Shown here one piece after another: positions 54,729 to 62,885 of a DNA stretch of 64,000 nucleotides. Where the stretch lies: contig NZ_CP041783.1 of the NCBI RefSeq assembly GCF_007567505.1, positions 4,836,001 through 4,900,000 on the forward strand, in the 5' to 3' direction. Position 1 is the stretch's first letter. Each line of letters begins with the position of its first letter. A program made the translations under genes and the position numbers. Below the pieces are notes generated by a model. The model worked only from the letters and a program-made list of their open reading frames with translations, was not told the DNA's origin and did no database searches. The DNA comes from Shewanella donghaensis. Its GTDB lineage: Bacteria > Pseudomonadota > Gammaproteobacteria > Enterobacterales > Shewanellaceae.

Positions 54729-54756
54729 AAAACGGCGCAGATACTGCGCCGTTTTT
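54729..54756 (+). terminator. Intrinsic terminator after hubP
   Basis: AAAACGGCGCAG / CTGCGCCGTTTT, a perfect stem with a three-base loop and a T-tract. Confidence 0.92.
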
Positions 54757-54857
54757 GTTTGCTGTATGCAAACTAAGACGACGGTCATTGCTTTTACATT
54801 ACATCTTTAGTTAATTTGTTATAAAATGCGCGCTCTTAAATCTAGAGGAATTAGTCA

Positions 54858-55643
54858 ATGCGTGTGGCCTTAGGCGTCGAGTACGATGGTAGTCAATATT
54901 TCGGTTGGCAGAGACAAAAAGATGTTGATTCAGTACAAGCTCGAATAGAAAAAGCTTTATCATCTATCGCCAATGAACCCATTGAAATCATCTGTGCAGG
55001 CCGTACTGATTCAGGTGTGCATGGCACTGGACAGGTCGTACATTTTGACACTCAAGCTATTAGAAAAATGTCAGCTTGGACCTTAGGTATCAATGCTAAG
55101 TTGCCCAACAATATTGCTATTCGATGGGCACAGGAAGTCGATGAGACATTTCATGCTCGTTTTTCAGCTACAGCGCGCCGATATCGTTACATTATTAGTA
55201 ACAGTACCCTCAGACCTGGTATCCTGACTCATGGTATAACACATTACCAATATCCCCTCGACCACGAATTGATGCATCAAGGTGCACAATTGTTCGTTGG
55301 CAAACATGATTTTACTAGCTTTAGAGCACTTCAATGCCAAGCTCATAGTCCTGTAAGAACCATTGAATTTATTAATATTACTCGTCAAGGTTCATTCATC
55401 GTTATTGATATCAAAGCGAATGCTTTTTTACATCATATGGTGCGTAACATTGTAGGGACATTACTTGAAATTGGTCAGTCCCATCAAAAAGTTGAATGGG
55501 TTAATGAATTACTGGAATTAAAAGATCGAAAGTTTGCAGCCCCCACCTCTAAACCCCATGGTTTATATCTTGTGGATGTAACCTACCCAGAGCATTACAA
55601 TTTACCTAAGCCGCCTATGGGGCCGCTGTTTATGCTTGATTAA
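54858..55643 (+). CDS. truA: TruA, tRNA pseudouridine(38-40) synthase
   Basis: A 261-residue pseudouridine synthase with the catalytic Asp51 in CAGRTDSGVHGTGQVVHF. The start ATG at 54858 follows AGAGGA. The C-terminal HHMVRNIVGTLLEIG segment is characteristic. In most relatives truA is followed by accD before folC; here folC follows after 96 bases. Confidence 0.96.
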   Translation: MRVALGVEYDGSQYFGWQRQKDVDSVQARIEKALSSIANEPIEIICAGRTDSGVHGTGQVVHFDTQAIRKMSAWTLGINAKLPNNIAIRWAQEVDETFHARFSATARRYRYIISNSTLRPGILTHGITHYQYPLDHELMHQGAQLFVGKHDFTSFRALQCQAHSPVRTIEFINITRQGSFIVIDIKANAFLHHMVRNIVGTLLEIGQSHQKVEWVNELLELKDRKFAAPTSKPHGLYLVDVTYPEHYNLPKPPMGPLFMLD

Positions 55644-55739
55644 TTCTCAGTTATTAGCTGGTCTAAGGCGAGTTTGTCAAAGTATCAGTAAGCTTAGCCA
55701 GACGTTTAAACGAATAATGTTGGACAATTCTAAAGGGAC

Positions 55740-57053
55740 ATGATGAATACTGATAATAACAACCAATTAACCACTAAGCCTGCAGCGGATGCAAGTTTAT
55801 CTCAATGGTTAGATTATCTATTGTCGATTCATCCTACAGAAATTGAGATGGGGTTAACCCGAGTTACTGAAGTAGCTAAGCGGTTGAATGCATTAACGCT
55901 ATCTGAATCTAAAGTTATCATTGTCGCTGGTACTAACGGCAAAGGCACCACATGTGCGATGTTAGAGTCGGTATTTTTACAAGCGGGATTTACGGTTGGG
56001 GTTTATAGTTCGCCGCATTTAGTGAACTTTAACGAGCGCGTTAGGCTTGACCATAAAGATGTTGAAGATAGCCTTTTAATCGAGGCATTTAGCGCAATTG
56101 AAATTGCTCGAGCCGAAATATCCTTAAGTTATTTTGAGTTTGCGACCTTAGCGGGCCTGTATATCTTTAAGCTGGCAGCACCAGATATCGTTTTACTTGA
56201 AGTCGGTTTAGGTGGTCGGTTAGATGCGACTAATATTATCGATGCTGATGTGAGTGTCATTACCTCCATTGATATCGATCATCAAGAGTATCTAGGTGAC
56301 ACTAGAGAGTTAGTGGGCAGAGAGAAAGCGGGTGTGTTCAGAGCTAAAAAATTAGCGGTGATAGGCGAACCTGACACCCCACAAACTATTACTGATTATG
56401 CTAAGACAATTAACGCTAATGAATATCGCGTTAATAAAGATTTTAGTTATTCGATCAATGAAGAGTCAATCTCTACACAAACTAACACTTGGCAATATCA
56501 AAGTCGTAACCGCATTATAGAGGCGATACCATTACCGCAGCTTCCTCTTGCAAATGCGGCAACGGCAATTGCTGTTATCGAACAAACATGGCCACAAATT
56601 TCAGACGCTGATATAAAAATCGGTATTGCGAAAGCAAGTTTATCCGGTCGCTTTGAATGTGTTTTAAATCAACCGAATCAAGCCAAAGTCTGGGTCGATG
56701 TTGCTCATAACCCTCATGCTGCCAAATATTTAGCCACCCAATTACAGCGTTTTAAGCCTGCTCGCATTATTGCATTGTGTGGCATGTTAAAAGACAAAGA
56801 TGCTGCTGCAGTATTAGTTGAACTTGAAGCTGTGGTTGATGAGTGGAATTTTGCGACCTTAACCGTCGAGCGTGGCAGCAATGCTGCTGACTTAGTAAAC
56901 AAATTAGATGCAAGCTTGTCATCGTCACAGTTTGAGTCCATGGATCATGCTTGGCAAAGCATTAAAGCAAATTTAAACGCAGATGATGTGGTAATTGTTT
57001 TTGGCTCATTTTACACTGTGGCAGCATTTAATGAATTATTAGAAAGGGAATAA
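55740..57053 (+). CDS. folC: FolC, folylpolyglutamate/dihydrofolate synthase
   Basis: A 437-residue Mur-ligase-family enzyme adding glutamate to dihydropteroate and folates. It has the P-loop VAGTNGKGTTCAMLE, the SSPHLVNFNERVRL and EVGLGGRLDATNI segments, and the C-terminal HNPHAAKYLA motif. AAAGGGA precedes the ATG pair. dedD begins 4 bases after the stop. Confidence 0.95.
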   Translation: MMNTDNNNQLTTKPAADASLSQWLDYLLSIHPTEIEMGLTRVTEVAKRLNALTLSESKVIIVAGTNGKGTTCAMLESVFLQAGFTVGVYSSPHLVNFNERVRLDHKDVEDSLLIEAFSAIEIARAEISLSYFEFATLAGLYIFKLAAPDIVLLEVGLGGRLDATNIIDADVSVITSIDIDHQEYLGDTRELVGREKAGVFRAKKLAVIGEPDTPQTITDYAKTINANEYRVNKDFSYSINEESISTQTNTWQYQSRNRIIEAIPLPQLPLANAATAIAVIEQTWPQISDADIKIGIAKASLSGRFECVLNQPNQAKVWVDVAHNPHAAKYLATQLQRFKPARIIALCGMLKDKDAAAVLVELEAVVDEWNFATLTVERGSNAADLVNKLDASLSSSQFESMDHAWQSIKANLNADDVVIVFGSFYTVAAFNELLERE

Positions 57054-57057
57054 ACAT

Positions 57058-57648
57058 TTGTCTGGTCAATTTCAAAATCGATTAGTTGGCACCGTTGTCA
57101 TTGTGGCATTGGGTGTGATTTTTTTGCCTGATCTATTAGATGGCAAAAAACAACGTCAAGTAGAAGAGTTTACCGAGATCCCATTGCGCCCCGTTATCGC
57201 AGAACAAACCAGTGATGATATTGGTGATGGCTACACGCCTGAAACGTTTGAAGTTGAAGAAATTGCCGCAACACAAGACCTAGCACAAGAAGCAAAATCA
57301 CAACAAGTTAATACCGCCCCAAACAAAGCGGCTGAAACCGTTGCTAAAGCACCAGTTAATAAGCCAACTGCAGCACCCGTAAAGCAAGTGCAGCCGGTTA
57401 AAGCGGGTTTTACATTGCAACTCGGTGCTTTTACCAATGCGCAAAATGTTGATGGCTTAGTTAAACAACTAAGAAAAAATGGTTTTACAGCATACACATT
57501 ACCAGCAAAACCTATCGATGGTTCATTAACCAAAGTCTTTGTTGGACCTGAATTAACCGCTGAAAAACTCAAATCATATCAACAAAAAATTAAAAAAATA
57601 ACCGGTCTTCAAGGCAAGATTGTTCAATACAATCCCTTAGAAAACTAA
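57058..57648 (+). CDS. dedD: DedD, SPOR-domain cell-division protein
   Basis: A 196-residue bitopic protein: one N-terminal helix (LVGTVVIVALGVIFLPDLL), a flexible acidic/Ala-Pro linker, and a C-terminal SPOR domain (FTLQLGAFTNAQNVDGLVKQ ... KVFVGPE) that binds denuded septal peptidoglycan. The start is TTG at 57058, giving the family N-terminus SGQFQNRLVG. It is cotranscribed with folC. Confidence 0.92.
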   Translation: MSGQFQNRLVGTVVIVALGVIFLPDLLDGKKQRQVEEFTEIPLRPVIAEQTSDDIGDGYTPETFEVEEIAATQDLAQEAKSQQVNTAPNKAAETVAKAPVNKPTAAPVKQVQPVKAGFTLQLGAFTNAQNVDGLVKQLRKNGFTAYTLPAKPIDGSLTKVFVGPELTAEKLKSYQQKIKKITGLQGKIVQYNPLEN

Positions 57649-57763
57649 CTATTCATCATTGTTTTTTTCAGCGCAAAGTCAATTTATTCTGCTAGAGGTG
57701 AGAATCTTTTCTGTCTCTGTTAGAATCGCGCCGTCTTAACATCTATACCGGATCCCTCTCTCA

Positions 57764-58252
57764 ATGGTTTGGATTGATTACGCTATTCTCATCGTTATCG
57801 GCCTATCAACTGTCATCAGTTTGATACGCGGATTTGCCAAAGAAGCCATGTCCCTAGTGGTATGGTTCGCTGCTTTTTTTATTGCTAGCCAATTTTATCA
57901 AGATCTTGCTGTTCACCTAACTCAGATGAACGACGAGATGCTGCGTAACGGCGTTGCTATTGCTATTTTATTTATCGCAACACTGCTACTTGGTGCCCTA
58001 GTTAACTACGTATTAGGTCAGTTAGTCTCCAAAACAGGTTTATCAGGTACCGATCGTGTACTTGGCCTTTGTTTTGGCGCAATACGCGGGGCGTTAATCG
58101 TCAGCGCACTATTATTTTTCATGGATGCTTTTACCGGTGCTTCAAGTCAAGACTGGTGGACGGATTCAGAACTTGTACCCCAATTTGGTGTGGTTATTCA
58201 GTGGTTTTTTGACTATTTGGAAAACACCTCCAGCTTTGTACCCAAAATATAA
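57764..58252 (+). CDS. cvpA: CvpA, inner-membrane protein
   Basis: A 162-residue protein with four hydrophobic helices and the family segments DYAILIVIGLSTVISLIRGF and DRVLGLCFGAIRGALIV. CvpA is needed for colicin V production in E. coli and has been linked to envelope stress; its molecular role is unclear. It precedes purF by 33 bases, as in E. coli. Confidence 0.93.
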   Translation: MVWIDYAILIVIGLSTVISLIRGFAKEAMSLVVWFAAFFIASQFYQDLAVHLTQMNDEMLRNGVAIAILFIATLLLGALVNYVLGQLVSKTGLSGTDRVLGLCFGAIRGALIVSALLFFMDAFTGASSQDWWTDSELVPQFGVVIQWFFDYLENTSSFVPKI

Positions 58253-58285
58253 ATATAAAACATCTTACAATGAGGAAGCTTACCC

Positions 58286-59797
58286 ATGTGTGGTATCGTC
58301 GGAATAGTTGGTCAGTCATCGGTTAATCAAACCATTTATGATGCGTTGACCGTGCTTCAGCACCGTGGTCAAGATGCAGCAGGTATCGTGACTGTGGACA
58401 AAAGTGCATTTCGTTTACGTAAGGCAAATGGACTCGTTAAAGACGTATTCGAAATTAAGCATATGCAGCGCCTTCAAGGTAATGCAGGTATTGGGCACGT
58501 TCGTTATCCAACTGCGGGTAGCTCTAGTGCATCAGAAGCTCAACCTTTTTATGTTAACTCGCCATTTGGTATTTCCTTAGCCCACAACGGTAACTTAACT
58601 AATACAGTTGAACTTGCTGAAGGGCTGGTTAAAAAGCGTCGTCATGTGAATACCACCTCTGATTCAGAAGTGTTATTAAACTTACTTGCTAATGAACTTC
58701 AAGAAACGCGCAGCTTAACGTTGAGCGCTGATGAAGTATTTGATGCTGTGGCAAAAGTACACGCGCAAACCCGCGGTGCTTATGCAGCAGCAGCCATGAT
58801 CATTGGCCAAGGTTTAGTGGCATTTCGCGACCCATTTGGTATTCGTCCATTAGTGTTAGGTAAGCATGAAACACCAACGGGCACTGAATACATGGTTGCA
58901 TCGGAAAGTGTTGCACTCGATGCTGTTGGCTTTGAAGTCATGCGCGATGTAGCACCAGGTGAAGCGGTTTATATTTCACTTGATGGTCAGTTGTTTACTC
59001 GCCAATGTGCTGTTGAGCCTAGCTACTCACCTTGTATTTTTGAATTTGTTTACTTTGCGCGTCCGGATTCGACTATCGATAAAATGTCGGTATATGCTAG
59101 CCGTGTAAATATGGGGGCTAAATTAGGCGCGAAAATTCAGAAAGAATGGGAAGATCATGACATTGATGTTGTTATCCCTATTCCTGAAACATCTTGCGAT
59201 ATCGCCCTTGAAATTGCCCGCTGTATGGAACTGCCTTACCGTCAAGGTTTTGTTAAAAATCGTTATATTGGCCGTACTTTCATTATGCCGGGTCAACAAG
59301 AGCGTAAGAAATCTGTTCGTCGCAAACTTAACGCAATCAAAACTGAATTTGAAGGCAAAAACGTGTTGCTTGTGGATGATTCAATTGTTCGTGGTACCAC
59401 TTCTGAACAAATCATTGAAATGGCACGTGATGCTGGCGCAAAGAAAGTTTACTTTGCTTCTGCTGCACCTGAAATTCGTTTCCCAAATGTTTATGGTATT
59501 GATATGCCAACCACCAATGAGCTAATTGCTCACGGTCGTGACGCAGATGAAATTGCTAAAATCATTGGCGCGGATGGTATTATTTTCCAAGACTTAACGG
59601 ACTTGGTTGATGCTGTCGGTATGGAAAACCCTGAAATTAAGCGTTTTGAAACGTCTGTATTTGATGGGCAGTACATTACCAACGATGTTGATCAAGCTTA
59701 CTTAGATCACCTTACTCAGTTACGTAATGATGATGCAAAAGCCAATAGTAAAGATATTGGTACTAACTTAGAAATGCATAACGTGTGTCATCCTTAA
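58286..59797 (+). CDS. purF: PurF, amidophosphoribosyltransferase
   Basis: A 503-residue enzyme of the first committed step of purine synthesis. The N-terminal glutaminase begins MCGIVGIVGQ with Cys2 as nucleophile; the phosphoribosyltransferase domain has VLLVDDSIVRGTTSEQI. GAGGAAG precedes the start. A PurR operator would be expected upstream of cvpA, but I could not identify one with confidence. A strong terminator follows. Confidence 0.97.
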   Translation: MCGIVGIVGQSSVNQTIYDALTVLQHRGQDAAGIVTVDKSAFRLRKANGLVKDVFEIKHMQRLQGNAGIGHVRYPTAGSSSASEAQPFYVNSPFGISLAHNGNLTNTVELAEGLVKKRRHVNTTSDSEVLLNLLANELQETRSLTLSADEVFDAVAKVHAQTRGAYAAAAMIIGQGLVAFRDPFGIRPLVLGKHETPTGTEYMVASESVALDAVGFEVMRDVAPGEAVYISLDGQLFTRQCAVEPSYSPCIFEFVYFARPDSTIDKMSVYASRVNMGAKLGAKIQKEWEDHDIDVVIPIPETSCDIALEIARCMELPYRQGFVKNRYIGRTFIMPGQQERKKSVRRKLNAIKTEFEGKNVLLVDDSIVRGTTSEQIIEMARDAGAKKVYFASAAPEIRFPNVYGIDMPTTNELIAHGRDADEIAKIIGADGIIFQDLTDLVDAVGMENPEIKRFETSVFDGQYITNDVDQAYLDHLTQLRNDDAKANSKDIGTNLEMHNVCHP

Positions 59798-59823
59798 ACG
59801 TTTTCTAGGCTAGATTTTTGATG

Positions 59824-59850
59824 AAAAGCCAGCAGTTTGCTGGCTTTTTT
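59824..59850 (+). terminator. Intrinsic terminator after purF
   Basis: An AAAAGCCAGCA / TGCTGGCTTTT stem with a three-base loop and a T-tract. Confidence 0.93.
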
Positions 59851-59997
59851 GCATTTTGAGCTTTTGGTCGTTCTTAATAAATTACCATTTTTTACCCAAA
59901 TATCTTCTCGCGTTAAAGTAAAACGGTTGCAGTTAATTAAGGTCTGGGCTAAATTGTACTGTAATTTCATACAGTGCTTTAAAAGTATAATAAATTT

Positions 59998-62028
59998 ATG
60001 ATCCTCTACATTGCTGAAAAACCGAGTTTAGGCCGCGCGATTGCTGACGTATTACCAAAACCTCATAAAAAAGGTGATGGTTTTATAATGAGTGCAAATG
60101 GTGATTGTGTTTCTTGGTGTATTGGACATTTATTAGAGCAGGCTGAACCAGATGCCTACGATCCCGCTTATAAATCATGGCAACTAGCCCATTTACCTAT
60201 CGTGCCTGCTAAGTGGAAGCTAAAACCCAAAACCAATACTCGGACTCAGCTCAGTACGTTAAAAAAACTCATCAAACAGGCATCGAGTTTAGTTAACGCA
60301 GGCGATCCTGATAGAGAAGGGCAGTTACTGGTTGATGAAGTGATATCCCATGCTGGTGTCAAGGCAGACAAGCTTGCTCAAACTCAACGTTTACTGATTA
60401 GTGACCTTAACCCATCAGCCGTTAAACGCGCCTTAGGGCAGATGCGAACCAATAAAGAGTTTGTACCTCTATCGACATCAGCTTTAGCTCGTAGTCGCGC
60501 TGATTGGCTCTACGGTATGAATATGACCCGTGCTTATACTATCCAAGGTAAAAAAGTAGGTTATCAAGGTGTACTGTCAGTTGGCCGCGTGCAAACGCCA
60601 GTGTTAGGGTTGGTAGTGAGACGAGATGAAGAGATTGCTCATTTTCAACCTAAAGCATTCTATGAAGTCTTGGCTCATTTACTCACAGACAAACAACAAA
60701 CTTTTACCGCTAAGTGGAAACCCAGTGAAGCCTGTCAGCCATATATGGATGAAGAAGGCAGAGTATTAGCCAAAGGCTTAGCAGAAAACGTAGTTGGGCG
60801 TATTGCCAATAAACCGGGTGAAGTCACTAAGCTAGAATCAAAGAATAAACGTCAAAACCCACCGTTGCCTTATAGTTTATCAAGTCTTCAAATTGATGCC
60901 GCAAAACGGTTTGGTATGAGCGCCAAAGAAGTGCTTGATACCTGTCAGAGCTTATATGAAAGACATAAATTAATTACCTACCCTCGTTCGGATAGTCGTT
61001 ACTTACCTGCAGAACAACATGGCCTTGCACCACAAGTTATTCGTGCTGTGTTAAGCAATGATGCTGGCTTAACTTCTAAGGCTGATTCGCCTAATGCTAA
61101 GCTTAAATCTAAAGCGTGGAATGATAAAAAAGTTGATGCCCACCATGCAATAATTCCAACGGAAAAAGTAACAAACCTTTCAAATCTGTCAACCAGAGAA
61201 GCGCAAATATATTCTCATGTTGCAAGACAATACCTAGCCCAGTTTTATCCTGCTTATATTTACGATGAGACGGTTGTAGAAGTCACTATTGCTGGTGGGC
61301 TATTTACCACTAAAGCCAAGGTCGAACTGTCATTAGGTTGGAAAGTGCTGTTTTCAAAAAATGCAGATAAACAAGAAACTGAAAATGATGAGCTAGCGAC
61401 ATTACCACCACTGGCTAAGGGCCAAATTCTGCATTGTGAACGTGGGCAATTACTTGAAAAAATAACCCAACCACCAAAGCATTTTACTGATGCGACTTTG
61501 CTCGGCGCAATGACAGGGATTAATCGCTATGTTACCAATAGTGAAGTGAAGAAAATTTTAAAAGACACCGACGGCCTTGGTACCGAGGCCACTCGGGCAG
61601 GTATTATTGAATTACTCTTTAATCGCGGGTATTTATTGAGGCAGGGTAAATCGATTATCGCCACCCCAGTAGGCGTTGGATTGATTAATTCTTTACCTGA
61701 GAGCGCTACTACACCTGATATGACGGCATTATGGGAAAGTAGTCTGGATGCGATAAGCCAAAAGCAGCTCAGATATGATGCCTTCATGGAGCCATTATTG
61801 ACTCAGTTACATCAATTGATTGAGCAAGCCTCCAACCAATTGCCTACTGCTTTACAAGGGATCGCAGGGCCTGGATATAAAAGTAAGTATAAGAAGAGCC
61901 GCGGTGCGGCTAATAATGGTTACAAGCGCAAAGCTACCTCAACTAAAAATTCAGCAGCTAAAAGCTCGACAAGTAATAACGCTACAAAGAGTGCAGGTAA
62001 GGTAAAACGTACTGCTGGTAAAAAGTAG
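59998..62028 (+). CDS. topB: DNA topoisomerase III
   Basis: A 676-residue type IA topoisomerase that decatenates DNA. It has the toprim domain (ILYIAEKPSLGRAIADVLP at the start, NAGDPDREGQLLVDEV) and the catalytic Tyr328 in LITYPRSDSRYL, the same number as in E. coli TopB. The C-terminal tail (about 625-676) is rich in Lys, Ser and Ala, has no zinc-finger cysteines and probably binds DNA nonspecifically. The gene stands alone after the purF terminator. Confidence 0.95.
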   Translation: MILYIAEKPSLGRAIADVLPKPHKKGDGFIMSANGDCVSWCIGHLLEQAEPDAYDPAYKSWQLAHLPIVPAKWKLKPKTNTRTQLSTLKKLIKQASSLVNAGDPDREGQLLVDEVISHAGVKADKLAQTQRLLISDLNPSAVKRALGQMRTNKEFVPLSTSALARSRADWLYGMNMTRAYTIQGKKVGYQGVLSVGRVQTPVLGLVVRRDEEIAHFQPKAFYEVLAHLLTDKQQTFTAKWKPSEACQPYMDEEGRVLAKGLAENVVGRIANKPGEVTKLESKNKRQNPPLPYSLSSLQIDAAKRFGMSAKEVLDTCQSLYERHKLITYPRSDSRYLPAEQHGLAPQVIRAVLSNDAGLTSKADSPNAKLKSKAWNDKKVDAHHAIIPTEKVTNLSNLSTREAQIYSHVARQYLAQFYPAYIYDETVVEVTIAGGLFTTKAKVELSLGWKVLFSKNADKQETENDELATLPPLAKGQILHCERGQLLEKITQPPKHFTDATLLGAMTGINRYVTNSEVKKILKDTDGLGTEATRAGIIELLFNRGYLLRQGKSIIATPVGVGLINSLPESATTPDMTALWESSLDAISQKQLRYDAFMEPLLTQLHQLIEQASNQLPTALQGIAGPGYKSKYKKSRGAANNGYKRKATSTKNSAAKSSTSNNATKSAGKVKRTAGKK

Positions 62029-62269
62029 CTAAAGTTAACTGGGCTAGGTTAATCATAACTAAACTAATCAAATTTATACAAAATAAACCACGTAAAAATA
62101 AGCCAATAACATCAAGTTAAATAAAGATTAATATACCACTTAAGTTACTGAATTGATTCGTTTTAAACTGTTTTTATTTTACTTTTTACGAGAGGTGTAA
62201 ATTATAGATGTAAAGGTTGGCCTCATTTATGTTTATAATATTACCTCTTTTGAATGCAGGGTATTAATT

Positions 62270-62737
62270 TTGTTTCTTCGCAGCTTAAAAATAATGATGC
62301 TATTGCTTCTGTCGTTGAGTTCATACTCAGTGATGGCGGATGAGCAGTCGGTTATTTTTAATCAAAACGTTGGGATACAAGATAGCCAAATTGCATCGGA
62401 AAGATTAGTGTTGTTAGCCCTTGATGGCGGCGACTCAGCAATAGCAGCCCCGCAAACAGAGCAACCTCTAGTAGAACAAATTGATAATTTCAATTTTGTA
62501 AATGATGCAAGACGGGTTGTGAGCAGTGATAACCGTGCAGGTGTTGGTAGAACACCTAACTACTTCTTGTTGGTTGCTTTTATGGAACCTGTTTTTCTTC
62601 ATTCATTTACAACTTCAGTCGATACTCCAAAGTTTGTTGACCATTGGACAAGTCAGATCTCAAGTTCTATTTCTCGCGTTTCCGGCTGGAAAGACGGCAA
62701 TAGCCTTTACAGTCACCACCACACCCGCTTCGTATAA
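62270..62737 (+). CDS. VemP-like secreted regulatory leader protein upstream of the second secD
   Basis: A 155-residue protein with a clear signal peptide (1-23, core MMLLLLLSLSSYSVMA). The C-terminus reads SRVSGWKDGNSLYSHHHTRFV. By memory, Vibrio alginolyticus VemP is 159 residues, is exported, ends in a similar GWK...Y stretch with an essential Trp143, and stalls at codon 156 when export is slow, switching on secDF2. Here the Trp is at 140 and the gene likewise lies immediately upstream of a second secD. Position, length, export signal and motif therefore all agree. Arrest activity is inferred, not shown. The start is TTG at 62270, with GCAGGG upstream. No catalytic motif is seen. Confidence 0.75.
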   Translation: MFLRSLKIMMLLLLSLSSYSVMADEQSVIFNQNVGIQDSQIASERLVLLALDGGDSAIAAPQTEQPLVEQIDNFNFVNDARRVVSSDNRAGVGRTPNYFLLVAFMEPVFLHSFTTSVDTPKFVDHWTSQISSSISRVSGWKDGNSLYSHHHTRFV

Positions 62738-62843
62738 AAGCTCGTTTTTCGCTTTTCCGATCTTGTTCGGAGACTTTTAGTGCCTTTGATTCAATATTTT
62801 CGATTTTACTAACCTATTAAGGTTTTAGTGGTCGTTTGTTGAT

Positions 62844-62881
62844 TAAATCTAAGCACTGTAATGAGTGATTACAGAGATTTA
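62844..62881 (+). promoter_or_regulatory. Hairpin sequestering the ribosome binding site of secD2
   Basis: TAAATCT (62844-62850) pairs with AGATTTA (62875-62881), and CTGTAAT (62856-62862) with ATTACAG (62868-62874). This gives 14 base pairs with a five-base bulge and a five-base loop. The only plausible Shine-Dalgarno of secD2 (CAGAGA, 62872-62877) lies inside the stem, eight bases before the ATG. A weaker bulged hairpin lies just before (about 62807-62830). The spacer from the VemP-like stop to secD2 is 148 bases. Confidence 0.75.
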
Positions 62882-62885
62882 TTAT

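Noticed and set aside
62738..62885. Transcription terminator between the VemP-like gene and secD2
   Set aside because: Hairpins are present (for example TCCGA/TCGGA near 62756) but none is followed by a proper T-tract, so co-transcription is more likely.
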